Positions 56,126 through 64,000 of a DNA stretch of 64,000 bases are shown here, piece after piece. The translations under genes were made by a program, and so were the position numbers. Source of the DNA: Pseudomonas sp. Bc-h (lineage in GTDB: Bacteria; Pseudomonadota; Gammaproteobacteria; Pseudomonadales; Pseudomonadaceae); NCBI RefSeq assembly GCF_002080045.1, contig NZ_MUIN01000009.1, positions 2,342 to 66,341 of the forward strand, written 5' to 3'. The notes beneath the pieces are model-generated. The model did no database searches, was not told where the DNA came from, and saw only the letters and a list, made by a program, of their open reading frames with translations. Each line of letters starts with the position of its first letter. Position 1 is the first letter of the stretch.

Positions 56126-57010
56126 TCAACCGCCCAGCAACGCCGCCACATAATCGACGAACACCCGGGCCTTGGCGCTGGTCATGCGCCCGGCCGGGAA
56201 CACTGCCCACACATCAATTGGCGGCAACGTCCAGTCGTCCAGCACTGTGACCACTTCGCCGCTGGCCAGCTCCGGGGCGAACATCCATTCCGAGGCCATC
56301 GCCAGCCCCAGATTCGCCCGCACGGCAGCCCTGACACCCTCCGCCGCCGACACCCGCAACCGCCCACCGACGGTGGCGCTGTAGGTCACGTCATCGCGGC
56401 GCATGGGCCAGGTATCGCCACCGCCCGCGCGGTTGTAGATCACGGCCTGATGCGCCTCAAGGTCTCGAGGGTGCTCGGGAACGCCGTAGCATTGGAAATA
56501 GGCAGGCGTAGCGATGATCCGGCGACGTCCCTGGGCGATTTTCCTGGCCGTCATCGATGAGTCTTCCAGCACGCCCATGCGCAAGGAAACGTCGATCCCC
56601 TCCTCCACCAGATCGACGCTGCGGTCATCGAGAATCACCTCGACGTTCAATTCAGGATGTTGCTTCAGCAATGGCCCAAGATAAGGAATCACATGCAGGC
56701 TGGCGAAGGTCGTGGCGGCGCTGATCCGCAATCGTCCGGTGAATCCCGAGCCAGCGCCGCGCACTGCCGCATCGGCTTCGTTGGCCTGGTCGAGGGTGCG
56801 CCTGGCTGCGTCGTAATAGGTCTGCCCGGCCTCGGTGGGCGTCAGTCCGCGGGTGGTGCGCAACAGCAGGCGCGTGCCGAGGCTTTCTTCCAGCGCAGCA
56901 ATGGTTTTCGACACCGCAGGTTGTCCCACTCGCAAGAGCTTGGCGGCGGCTGAAAACGAACCCGTCTCCACGGCGCAGATAAAGGTTTCCATGGCGGCCA
57001 GCCGATCCAT
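56126..57010 (-). CDS. LysR-family regulator, orphan
   Basis: A 294-residue LysR protein of the AaeR/DmlR-like group: MDRLAAMETFICAVETGSFSAAAKLL, helix-turn-helix VGQPAVSKTIAALEE, then TGRLRISAATTFASLHVIPYLGP. GAGGAT precedes the ATG. It is convergent with the amidohydrolase gene, and its upstream side faces a terminator and a peroxiredoxin-like gene on the same strand. No divergent target is present, so its role is unclear. Confidence 0.92.
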   Translation of the reverse strand: MDRLAAMETFICAVETGSFSAAAKLLRVGQPAVSKTIAALEESLGTRLLLRTTRGLTPTEAGQTYYDAARRTLDQANEADAAVRGAGSGFTGRLRISAATTFASLHVIPYLGPLLKQHPELNVEVILDDRSVDLVEEGIDVSLRMGVLEDSSMTARKIAQGRRRIIATPAYFQCYGVPEHPRDLEAHQAVIYNRAGGGDTWPMRRDDVTYSATVGGRLRVSAAEGVRAAVRANLGLAMASEWMFAPELASGEVVTVLDDWTLPPIDVWAVFPAGRMTSAKARVFVDYVAALLGG

Positions 57011-57085
57011 TACACATCCTCAGTCATCTTCATCGAGCACGCAGCATCGCCCATAGTCGGCCCGCCTGCAAAAGCCCGAGAACGC

Positions 57086-57114
57086 AAAAAGGCCGCCACA
57101 CTTCGTGACGGCCT
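57086..57114 (-). terminator. Rho-independent terminator of the peroxiredoxin-like gene
   Basis: A 10-bp stem with one mismatch (57090-57099 and 57105-57114) and a 5-nt loop is followed on the minus strand by five T residues (57090-57086). It lies 16 bp after the stop of the peroxiredoxin-like gene. Confidence 0.85.
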
Positions 57115-57130
57115 AGATTCAGCTCACTGT

Positions 57131-57787
57131 TTACCCTCGCAAGGCTGGCAACAGATCGGTCGGCTCAGGACGCTGGGTGTAATCGGGGTTGACCTCGGCG
57201 TACTTGATCAGCCCATCCTGACCGATGACGAAACGCCCTGGCATGGGCAGTACCCAGCTTGGGTCATCGTTGAAGGTTGGCAGATCGTTGCCAAAACCCT
57301 TGTAAAGATCCACCAGGTAATCCGGCAGTTTGAAGCGCAGCCCGAAGGCCTCGGCCACCTGACTTTTCGCATCGCTGAGGATCGGGAAGCTCAGGTGATT
57401 CTGGCGCACCGATTTGCGGCTGTTGGCCTGAATCTGCGGCGAGATGGCGACCAGACTGGCGCCCAGGTCCAGATACTGCGGCAGCGCGGCCTCCAGTGCT
57501 TGCAGCTCCATGTTGCAGTACGGGCACCAGACACCCCGGTAGAAGCTGATCACCAACGGCCCTTTACTCAACAGTTCGGCCGAAGACACCGGGTTGCCCT
57601 CCGGATCGTTGAGGGTGAAGACCGGCGCCTTGTCGCCGACTTTCAGCGTGCGTCCGGCCTGCCCGGAGGCGATAAGTTCGTCGGTGGCGCGCTTCATGAC
57701 CACGTGCACTTGCGCAGGGGCGTTGTAGGGAGGCTTGCCGGCAACGAAGTCGGCTTTGAAGGCGTCGAGTCTGGCTTGCAGCGTCAT
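57131..57787 (-). CDS. Peroxiredoxin-like (AhpC/TSA) protein
   Basis: A 218-residue thioredoxin-fold protein with GDKAPVFTLNDPEGNPVSS near residue 51, FYRGVWCPYCNMELQAL near 82 and the SDAKSQVAEAFGLRF segment. The WCPYC motif makes it a CxxC-type peroxiredoxin-like enzyme, distinct from classical AhpC (VCPTE). It probably reduces peroxides or acts as a thiol oxidoreductase in the cytoplasm. The ATG at 57787 with AAGGAA is preferred over an in-frame ATG 42 bp upstream. It is a single-gene unit with its own terminator. Confidence 0.88.
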   Translation of the reverse strand: MTLQARLDAFKADFVAGKPPYNAPAQVHVVMKRATDELIASGQAGRTLKVGDKAPVFTLNDPEGNPVSSAELLSKGPLVISFYRGVWCPYCNMELQALEAALPQYLDLGASLVAISPQIQANSRKSVRQNHLSFPILSDAKSQVAEAFGLRFKLPDYLVDLYKGFGNDLPTFNDDPSWVLPMPGRFVIGQDGLIKYAEVNPDYTQRPEPTDLLPALRG

Positions 57788-58147
57788 GGCGGTATTCCTT
57801 GCGAGAGATGAGTGAAGCGACGGGCTCATCCTCTCAATCCGCGCTGCGCCCCAGTAGACAGGCCCGGGTGATAACAGTCATGCCGTCGGGGAATAACGAG
57901 CGCAGCTGCATTAGATCCGGCGCTAAAAAAATAGTCTCAAACAGGAACAATGTCCGGCACAACGCAGAATATCGGGGAAATGGCGCACAATCGCCAAGGC
58001 GATGTACGGTCAGCCGGTCAGCTTTTTGCGGTTGTCACTGCAAAAAGCTGCCATCGGACTGCAACCTCCGGGGATTGTATGGTTCAGACTATTTCGATAG
58101 AGGCAAAATCGCGCATCATGGCAGCGGTCAGCTCAAGGGAGATTTTC
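57788..58147. other. 360-bp divergent gap with two perfect dyads
   Basis: No gene is seen. AGCTTTTTGC (58020-58029) and GCAAAAAGCT (58040-58049) form a perfect 10-bp dyad with a 10-bp spacer, 98 bp before the CAP gene. ATCGCC-AA-GGCGAT (57990-58003) is a second, compact palindrome. The region must hold the promoters of the peroxiredoxin-like gene (minus) and the CAP gene (plus). The stretch near 57920-57950 (GCTAAAAAAATAGTCTC) is the most AT-rich. Confidence 0.45.
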
Positions 58148-59002
58148 ATGCGCTTCACTTTTTCCACCACGGGTCTGGCAGCCTTTTCCTGCCTGCTGAT
58201 GCTGACCGGCGCGGCGCAGGCCAGCGAAGAAACGCAATTGGTGCAGTCGATCAACAGCTTTCGCAGTCAGGCGCAGCCGTGCGCCAACGTGGTCTCTCAG
58301 GAACTCCCTCCCCTGACCGCCGACTCACGCCTGAACCTGCCAGCGACCGGTAGCGTCGATCTGCAACAAGTGCTGGCGCGGGCGTCCTACCCGATGGTGA
58401 CCGTGCAGGCGATCTCGCTGTCCGGCCCGCGCGACGCGCAATCGGCGATGAAAGCCATTCAGGAGAGCTTCTGTCAGGTGGTGCTGGACCCGCAATTCGT
58501 CGACGTCGGCGTCAGCCGCAATGATCGGGACTGGCGCATCGTCCTGGCGCGGCCGCTGCTGGCCGGTGGGCTGGGCAACGCTCAGGCCGAAGGGCAGAAG
58601 ATGCTCGGGCTGATCAACGCCGCCCGCAGCGTGCCCCATCAATGTGGCGGCCAACCCTTCTCCGCCGCAGCGCCACTGGCCTGGAACGACACGCTGGCCT
58701 CTGCCGCCGAAGGGCATACACGCTCCATGGCCAACAACAATTACTTCGACCACAAGGGCCGTAATGGCGGCACCCCGGGCGACCGGGCGGAACTGGCGGG
58801 CTACATCGGCCAGCAGATCGGCGAGAACATTGCCGCAGGCCAGGACAGCGCGCGCAAGGTGGTGGAAGGCTGGCTGGCCAGCCCCGGCCACTGCGCCAAC
58901 CTGATGAACCCGGCCTTCCATGACCTCGGCGCGGCGTACGCGACCGACCCGAAAAGCGACGCAGGGATTTACTGGACGGCGATGTTCGGGGTGAAGCAGT
59001 AA
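58148..59002 (+). CDS. Secreted CAP-domain (SCP/PR-1) protein
   Basis: The 284-residue protein (ATG 58148 after AAGGGAGA) has a signal peptide ending near AQA. A divergent N-terminal segment (residues 25-140) follows, then a C-terminal CAP domain from about 150. The CAP domain has ALAWNDTLASAAEGHTRSMANNNYFDHKG, GENIAAGQ and SPGHCANLMNPAFHDLG, with the conserved His and Glu residues of the CAP cavity. Bacterial CAP proteins are exported, and their biochemical role is mostly unsettled. It lies next to envelope hydrolase genes. Confidence 0.9.
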   Translation: MRFTFSTTGLAAFSCLLMLTGAAQASEETQLVQSINSFRSQAQPCANVVSQELPPLTADSRLNLPATGSVDLQQVLARASYPMVTVQAISLSGPRDAQSAMKAIQESFCQVVLDPQFVDVGVSRNDRDWRIVLARPLLAGGLGNAQAEGQKMLGLINAARSVPHQCGGQPFSAAAPLAWNDTLASAAEGHTRSMANNNYFDHKGRNGGTPGDRAELAGYIGQQIGENIAAGQDSARKVVEGWLASPGHCANLMNPAFHDLGAAYATDPKSDAGIYWTAMFGVKQ

Positions 59003-59042
59003 CCCGGCCCGTCTGTCGATGCCCGTTTACCCCAGGCTCACC

Positions 59043-59278
59043 TGATGATCGTTCCCCCGCTCCGCGTGGGAATGCATTGCAGGGCGCTCTGCGTCCAAGG
59101 TGACGCAGAGCGTCGATCGCTGTGTTACCACGCGGAGCGTGGGAACAATCGGCAAGCCGTTGATGATCGTTCCCCCGCTCCGCGTGGGAATGCATTGCAG
59201 GACGCTCTGCGTCCAAGGCGACGCAGAGCGTCGTTCACTGTGTTACCACGCGGAGCGTGGGAACAATCGGCAAGCCGT
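59043..59278. repeat. Two tandem 118-bp repeats, each a four-hairpin cassette
   Basis: Copies at 59043-59160 and 59161-59278 differ at about four positions. Each contains CGCTCCGCGTGGG, GACGC-TCT-GCGTC, GACGC-AGA-GCGTC and CCACGC-GGA-GCGTGG, and the outer arms also pair (GTTCCC with GGGAAC). A related single copy is at 36171-36290. No coding role is seen. It lies between convergent genes (CAP, plus; SleB-type, minus). Confidence 0.9.
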
Positions 59279-59307
59279 TGCTACAGGTCTTCGGCTCACA
59301 AGGCCGA

Positions 59308-59931
59308 TTACTTCGCCTTGCCGTCCCGGGGTTTGTAGAACAGAAACTTACCGGTCTCGGCTGTCTTGATGTACTCGCCTGCCCAGGCCGGTCTGACGTT
59401 GCGGTCGTGGAAATACATCGCGCCTTTGGTATGGTCGGTGAGTTGCTGATTGAGCGCCTTGCGGGCGATTTCCTTGGACGCCGCGTAGCGGTCGTCCTCC
59501 TTCACCTGATCCGAGCGGCCATCGCACCACCACGAGAACTGGCACGCCTTCTTCTCCACCCCCTGCTTGACCACGCCACAAATGGTGTCGGGGTAGCCCT
59601 CGTGGCCCAGACGGTTGAGCACCACATTGGCCACCGCCTCCATGTCCGCATCGGTGCCGCCCTTGGCCTCCCAATAGATGGTCCGCGACAGGCAGACAAT
59701 GGCATCGTCCACCGATGCAGCACCTGCCGGGTCCACGGCTTGGGCTTCGGATTTGGTGATGATCTCGCTCTTCGGTACGGCGGGGGTGGGGCCGTCTTTC
59801 TCGGCGGCCTTTTCTTCCAGTACCTGAGCCTTGCTGACCACGGCTTCGGGCGCCGGTGTGGCATCGGCGGCAAACGTCTGGCCGACGGACAGCGCCGCCA
59901 GCAAGCAGATAAAAGGGTAAATGAGGCGCAT
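59308..59931 (-). CDS. SleB-type cell wall hydrolase, exported
   Basis: The 207-residue protein has a signal peptide (MRLIYPFICLLAALSVGQTFA). A 45-residue charged linker (AEKDGPTPAVPKSEII) follows, then a Hydrolase_2 (SleB/CwlJ-like) domain. That domain has CLSRTIYWEAKG (catalytic Glu near residue 89), ANVVLNRL and CQFSWWCDG. SleB-type enzymes are lytic transglycosylases or amidases acting on peptidoglycan; in Pseudomonas they occur without sporulation. The ATG at 59931 starts the signal peptide. It is convergent with the CAP gene and divergent from the L,D-transpeptidase-like gene. Confidence 0.9.
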   Translation of the reverse strand: MRLIYPFICLLAALSVGQTFAADATPAPEAVVSKAQVLEEKAAEKDGPTPAVPKSEIITKSEAQAVDPAGAASVDDAIVCLSRTIYWEAKGGTDADMEAVANVVLNRLGHEGYPDTICGVVKQGVEKKACQFSWWCDGRSDQVKEDDRYAASKEIARKALNQQLTDHTKGAMYFHDRNVRPAWAGEYIKTAETGKFLFYKPRDGKAK

Positions 59932-60229
59932 CGTCGAACCTTCTGCGTAAGGCCGATCGGTCCTGCACCGGGTCACTGCTGCGCGGTGGCTGCCAAGGGC
60001 GCCAGCCAGTAATGAAGCCGAACATCGCAAGCTGTCGTCGACAAATGATGGGTTATTTTTGGGAGACGCCGAAGCACAACAGCGATCTGAAAATAGCTCG
60101 CTGGGAGCAGCATAGTGGCGTTTTAACTTTGTGCAATGGGCGAATGCACTGTGATGAGCGGCGCTTGCCAACCCGCCGCGCAGTTGACGATATTGGCGGC
60201 CATTGACGCCCTTTATTCGAGACCCGCAG

Positions 60230-60898
60230 ATGGCCCCTCGACAACTGATCCTGATGCTCGCATTGATGCTCTCGATTCAGGCTTACGCCGACAACGGGCA
60301 ACCTCTGAAAGATGCACTGACACGCGCAGCGCCGGACGCCAACCCCAGGGTCATCGAACTGGCAGTGCAATCGGCGCAGTGCCGGATTGCCCAGTCAAAA
60401 CCCCAACCGACGAAACTGGCGGTCATCGACTATTCGTTGCCCTCGACCGAACGGCGCCTGTGGGTGTTCGACCTCGCGCAACGCGCCCTGCTCTTCCACG
60501 AGCTGGTCGCCCACGGCCGGAGCAGCGGAGAAGACAGGGCGACCTATTTTTCCAATGAACCCGACAGCCTCGCGTCGAGCATCGGCCTCTACAGCACCCG
60601 CGAATCCTACGTCGGGCGCAACGGTTATTCGTTGCGCATGGACGGTCTGGAGCCGGGCTTCAATGACAAGGCGTTCGACAGAGACGTGGTGATTCATGGC
60701 GCCGACTATGTCAGCAACGACTTCGCCCGCGTAAACGGGCGAATCGGCAGAAGCCATGGCTGCCCTGCGGTGCCGACGGCCATGGCGCGGCCTGTCATCG
60801 ACACGCTGAAAGACGGCCAGCTGCTGTTCATCTACTACCCTGACCCGCAGTGGCTGAAGACGTCGTCCTTCATCCACTGCGAACCTGGCACAGATTAA
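60230..60898 (+). CDS. L,D-transpeptidase-like (YkuD-related) catalytic domain protein, exported
   Basis: A 222-residue protein starting [20 protein letters not shown], a signal peptide. The catalytic part has [27 protein letters not shown] near residues 155-182, where HG and SHGC match the His/Cys active site of L,D-transpeptidases. The family (murein L,D-transpeptidase catalytic domain protein) is about this length. It probably cross-links or trims peptidoglycan. The ribosome site is weak, and a longer frame has no better start. Its stop overlaps that of dctA on the other strand by 2 bp. Confidence 0.85.
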   Translation: MAPRQLILMLALMLSIQAYADNGQPLKDALTRAAPDANPRVIELAVQSAQCRIAQSKPQPTKLAVIDYSLPSTERRLWVFDLAQRALLFHELVAHGRSSGEDRATYFSNEPDSLASSIGLYSTRESYVGRNGYSLRMDGLEPGFNDKAFDRDVVIHGADYVSNDFARVNGRIGRSHGCPAVPTAMARPVIDTLKDGQLLFIYYPDPQWLKTSSFIHCEPGTD

Positions 60899-62247
60899 CC
60901 CTGCGACAGGCGACTGAGCGCCGGCAGCATCCCGGCGGCGGGCGACGGGCTGGGCGGTGATTTATCCGTTGCCGGCGCCTCGACCTTTTCCGGCTCAGGC
61001 TCGCCGTTGAGCGCCCGGTTCATCTTCTCGGTGTCCAGCGCCCCCACCCATTTGGCAATGGCCATGGTGCCGACGCCATTGCCGATGGTGTTGGTGATCG
61101 CCCGTGCCTCGGACATGAAGCGGTCGACGCCCAGCAGCAAGACCATCCCGGCCACCGGAATCGTCCCCAGCGAAGCCAGGGTGGCGGCGAGGATGATGAA
61201 GCCCGAGCCGGTCACCCCCGCAGAGCCCTTGGAGGTGAACATCAGCACCGCCAGCACGATCAACTGATCGGTCAGGGTCAGCGGCGTGTTGGTGGCCTGA
61301 GCGATGAAAATCGCGGCGATGGTGTAGTAGATCGCCTGGCCGTCCGGGTTGAAGGTCAGCCCCGAAGGAATGATCATCCCGGCCACCGGTTTCGACACAC
61401 CGGCCTTTTCCATCTTGGAAATCATCTGCGGCAGCACAGATTCCGATGAACTGGTGCCCAACACGGTGAACAGCTCTTCCTTGATGAAACGCAGGAACTT
61501 CCACAGGCTGAAACCGCTGTAACGGCAGATCGGCCCCAGCACGAAAATCACGAATACCGCGCAGGTCAGGTACACGCAGGCCATCAACTTGCCGAGAGAG
61601 AACAGCGAGCCGAAACCGTATTTGCCAATGGTGAAGGCAATGGCCCCGAACGCACCGATGGGCGCCAGACGCATGACCATATTGACGATGCGAAACATGC
61701 CCTGCATCAGGCTGTCCAGCGCATCGACGAACACCTTGCCGCGAGGCCCGACCTGCGCCAGGGCGACACCCAGCAGAATCGAGAACAGCAGAATCTGCAG
61801 CACATTGCCCTTGGCGAATGCATCGACGATGGTGTCGGGAATGATGTTCATGATGAAGTCCATGAACGAGGCATGTTTGGCCGCCGTGGTGTAGGTCGCC
61901 AGACTTGCGGTGTCGAGCGTCGCGACATCGATGTTCATACCTGCGCCTGGCTTGAACACATCGACCACGATCAGCCCGACCACCAGCGCCAGGGTCGACA
62001 CCACTTCGAAATACAGCAGCGCGCGAAAACCGACGCGGCCCAGCTCCTTCATGCTTTCCATGCGCGCGATGCCGGACACGACGGTGAGGAAAATCACCGG
62101 CGCCAGGAGCATCTTGATCAGTTTGATGAACGCGTCGCCCAAGGGTTTGAGCGCGGTGCCGGTTTCCGGAACGAACACGCCGACGATGGCGCCGAGAATC
62201 ACCGCGATAAGGACTTGCACGTATAACTTGCCAAGTATTCTTTTCAT
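60895..62247 (-). CDS. dctA: DctA, C4-dicarboxylate transporter (DAACS family)
   Basis: The 450-residue protein follows the glutamate-type symporter fold. Landmarks are [23 protein letters not shown], the serine-rich [21 protein letters not shown] hairpin near residue 270, [15 protein letters not shown] near 300, and [18 protein letters not shown] near 355. DctA imports succinate, fumarate and malate with protons. AGGGCC precedes the ATG. It lies 102 bp after the tartrate/D-malate dehydrogenase gene on the same strand, so uptake of tartrate or malate may be coupled to oxidation. Confidence 0.93.
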   Translation of the reverse strand: MKRILGKLYVQVLIAVILGAIVGVFVPETGTALKPLGDAFIKLIKMLLAPVIFLTVVSGIARMESMKELGRVGFRALLYFEVVSTLALVVGLIVVDVFKPGAGMNIDVATLDTASLATYTTAAKHASFMDFIMNIIPDTIVDAFAKGNVLQILLFSILLGVALAQVGPRGKVFVDALDSLMQGMFRIVNMVMRLAPIGAFGAIAFTIGKYGFGSLFSLGKLMACVYLTCAVFVIFVLGPICRYSGFSLWKFLRFIKEELFTVLGTSSSESVLPQMISKMEKAGVSKPVAGMIIPSGLTFNPDGQAIYYTIAAIFIAQATNTPLTLTDQLIVLAVLMFTSKGSAGVTGSGFIILAATLASLGTIPVAGMVLLLGVDRFMSEARAITNTIGNGVGTMAIAKWVGALDTEKMNRALNGEPEPEKVEAPATDKSPPSPSPAAGMLPALSRLSQG

Positions 62248-62283
62248 GACAGGGCCCTGATTTTTTATTGTTGTCAGGAAATA

Positions 62284-62315
62284 CCGAAGGGGTCAGGGAA
62301 TGCCCTGCCCCTCGG
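62284..62315 (-). terminator. GC-rich hairpin between the dehydrogenase and dctA genes
   Basis: CAGGG/CCCTG with an AATG loop extends outwards through GGGG/CCCC and CCG/CGG with two single-base bulges. There is no T-run, so it could be a partial terminator or an mRNA processing site between the two genes. Confidence 0.45.
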
Positions 62316-62349
62316 CGATAACTGCATTACTTTGAATCGATGCACCGGC

Positions 62350-63405
62350 TCAGCGGTTGATCAGCGCCAGCACTGCATCGGTGATCTGCCGCGTGGTGGC
62401 CGTGCCGCCCAGATCCGGGGTGTGCAGGCCGCTCTCGGTGACGGCCTCGATGGCCGACATCAGTTGCTTGGCGGCGGCCGCTTCGCCCAGGTGCTCGAGC
62501 ATCATCGCGGCGGTCCAGAAGGTCGCCACCGGGTTGGCCACGCCTTTGCCGGTGATGTCGAAGGCCGAGCCGTGAATCGGTTCGAACATCGACGGGAATT
62601 TGCGCGACGGGTTGAGGTTGGCGGTGGGCGCGATGCCCAGGCTGCCGGACAGCGCGGCCGCCAGGTCAGAAAGGATATCGGCATGCAGGTTGGTGGCGAC
62701 GATCACGTCCAGCGTTCCGGGCTTGAGCACCATGCGCGTGGTCACGGCGTCGACCAGTTCCTTGTCGATCTTCACATCGGGGAAATCCTTGGCGACTTCA
62801 TAGAAAATTTCGTCCCACAGGACCATGCCGTGACGCTGGGCGTTGGACTTGGTGACCATAGTTAGATGTTTGCGTGGGCGGCTTTGCGCCAGTTCAAAGG
62901 CAAAGCGATGGATGCGCTCGACACCGGCGCGGGTGAAAACCGACACCTCGGTCGCGACTTCCTCCGGCAAGCCGCGATGCACGCGGCCACCGTTGCCGGA
63001 ATACTCCCCTTCAGAGTTTTCGCGCACTACTACCCAGTCGATCTGCTCGCCGTTGTGCAGCGGGCTTTTCACACCTGGCAATACGCGAGCCGGACGGACA
63101 TTGGCGTATTGGTCGAAACCCTGGCAGATCGGCAGCCGCAGGCCCCACAGCGAGATGTGATCCGGCACGTTGAGCGCGCCGACAGCACCGAAGAAGATGG
63201 CGTCGAATGTCTTGAGTTCAGACAGGCCACCCTCGGGAATGTAGTAGCCGTTTTTCAGGTAATTGTCCGAGTTCCAGTCGAAGTGTTTGAAGTCCAGTTC
63301 GAAGCCGGATTTCTTCGACAAGGCCTGCAGCACTTCAACGCCGGCCGCGATGACTTCGACGCCGATGCCGTCGCCTGGGATCGCTGCAATTCTGTATGCG
63401 CTCAT
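62350..63405 (-). CDS. ttuC: Tartrate dehydrogenase / D-malate dehydrogenase (decarboxylating)
   Basis: A 351-residue beta-decarboxylating dehydrogenase of the isocitrate/isopropylmalate family: YRIAAIPGDGIGVEV start, SLWGLRLPICQGFDQYANVRP near 105 (substrate Arg residues), VTKSNAQRHG near 180 (Lys), and DILSDLAAALSGSLGIAPTANLNP near 245. The LRLPICQ signature separates TtuC/DmlA from LeuB. It oxidises tartrate or D-malate with NAD. The ATG at 63405 has GAGTGGAG upstream. It is divergent from a LysR gene, as in ttu and dml loci, and precedes dctA. Confidence 0.88.
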   Translation of the reverse strand: MSAYRIAAIPGDGIGVEVIAAGVEVLQALSKKSGFELDFKHFDWNSDNYLKNGYYIPEGGLSELKTFDAIFFGAVGALNVPDHISLWGLRLPICQGFDQYANVRPARVLPGVKSPLHNGEQIDWVVVRENSEGEYSGNGGRVHRGLPEEVATEVSVFTRAGVERIHRFAFELAQSRPRKHLTMVTKSNAQRHGMVLWDEIFYEVAKDFPDVKIDKELVDAVTTRMVLKPGTLDVIVATNLHADILSDLAAALSGSLGIAPTANLNPSRKFPSMFEPIHGSAFDITGKGVANPVATFWTAAMMLEHLGEAAAAKQLMSAIEAVTESGLHTPDLGGTATTRQITDAVLALINR

Positions 63406-63544
63406 GATCAACTCCACTCTCGTAACGTTTTTGTTTTTGCCTCTTGAACCGGACTGTTCAAGCAGGGTGTGAGCGGAGTATATGTAGTGAGCGCAACGCA
63501 GTGAGTGACTCCAAATCACTACATCCATAACTTTGGGTTACGAA

Positions 63545-64000
63545 ATGAATCAGTCCCTGGATCTGCAGTTTTTCTACCTCTTGGCCAAGCAAGGCAGCCT
63601 CGCCTCGACCGCCCGAGAGCTGGGCGTGACACCCCCTGCGGTCAGCAAGCGCCTGAGCGCGCTGGAGGCTCGGCTGGGTATTCGTCTGGTCAATCGCACC
63701 ACCCGCTCGATGAGCCTGACCGCCGAGGGCGAGCTGTATATTTCCCACGCTGCGCGCATCCTCACTCAGATCGAGGAAGTCGAGCAGTTGGTCAGCAGCA
63801 GCCGCGCGACGCCCAAGGGACTGATTCGGGTCAATGCGTCGCTGGGGTTCGGCCGGCGTTACATCGGCCCGGCACTGGCGGCGTTTTTCGCGCGTTATCC
63901 GGAGGTGGAAATCCAGCTGGAGATCAGCGATCACCCACTGGACCTGACCGCCCATGGTTTCGATCTGGGCATCCGATTCGGCACCCTGCCTGACGCTGCG
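63545..64000 (+). CDS. LysR-family regulator (DmlR/TtuA-like), cut by window end
   Basis: The first 152 codons of a LysR gene: MNQSLDLQFFYLLAKQGSLASTARELGV, helix-turn-helix ELGVTPPAVSKRLSALEARLG, then TTRSMSLTAEGELY and the start of the effector domain (PKGLIRVNASLGFGRRYIGP). It runs off the right edge. It is divergent from the tartrate/D-malate dehydrogenase gene with a 139-bp gap, so it most likely regulates that gene and perhaps dctA. Confidence 0.9.
   Translation, partial: MNQSLDLQFFYLLAKQGSLASTARELGVTPPAVSKRLSALEARLGIRLVNRTTRSMSLTAEGELYISHAARILTQIEEVEQLVSSSRATPKGLIRVNASLGFGRRYIGPALAAFFARYPEVEIQLEISDHPLDLTAHGFDLGIRFGTLPDAA

Noticed and set aside
59043-59278. CRISPR array
   Set aside because: Only two copies, 118 bp each and directly abutting, with internal hairpins and no spacers or cas genes.

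Overview
The window looks like the chromosome of a fluorescent-group Pseudomonas. The evidence is high GC content, Pseudomonas-type REP repeats (GGGAGG..GCTTGCTCGCGA), an enterobactin-uptake locus of pfeRSA type, an OprB-type porin, and many LysR-regulated catabolic clusters. No rRNA, tRNA, CRISPR array, phage or insertion sequence was seen. Coding density is normal, and no frameshifted gene was found. The left end cuts a vgrG gene and the right end cuts a LysR gene.

Layout. (1) 1-9503, minus strand: a type VI secretion operon read tssB-tssC-tssK-tssL-tagL-hcp-clpV-vgrG. (2) 9920-11002: a divergent GH3 (NagZ-like) protein. (3) 11153-21682: a metal-rich region. It holds a SCO1-cytochrome c fusion and a large secreted multicopper oxidase with a Gly/Ser tail, similar in layout to the Mn-oxidase locus mcoA. 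It also holds a secreted Gly-rich protein with 12-residue GDD-G-H repeats, a small lipoprotein, a PfpI/DJ-1 protein, a GT2 glycosyltransferase, the Mn transporter MntH, and a copper-delivery set (PCuAC, SCO, DUF2946). (4) 21835-28225: a GntR-controlled catabolic operon (gntR, SDR, BKACE/DUF849, SMP-30 lactonase, two MFS transporters) with a readable promoter and operator. (5) 28353-30738: a tightly overlapped trio of acyl-CoA dehydrogenase-like protein, PIG-L deacetylase and methyltransferase. (6) 30866-33886: GNAT, LysR and MFS genes. (7) 34104-39569: pfeR-pfeS-pfeA-pfeE for catecholate siderophore (enterobactin) sensing, uptake and hydrolysis.

(8) 39754-44893: two aldo/keto reductases, two tandem LysR genes and a duplicated carboxymuconolactone-decarboxylase-like protein. 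(9) 45060-57010: a carboxylic-acid utilisation region. It has a glucarate-type MFS with LysR, an OprB porin, a 2-hydroxycarboxylate transporter, a CitE-like lyase, LysR, a CaiB-type CoA-transferase, an AtoE-type transporter and an amidohydrolase lactonase, ending in another LysR. A shared AT-rich motif lies on both sides of the central LysR gene and suggests one regulon. (10) 57131-60898: a peroxiredoxin-like protein, then envelope proteins (CAP domain, SleB-type hydrolase, L,D-transpeptidase-like). (11) 60895-64000: dctA, a tartrate/D-malate dehydrogenase and a divergent LysR (partial).

The most interesting candidates are the metal region with its repeat protein, the BKACE operon, and the CoA-transferase/CitE-lyase regulon. 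Functions beyond family level are inferred from context, since no database search could be run.
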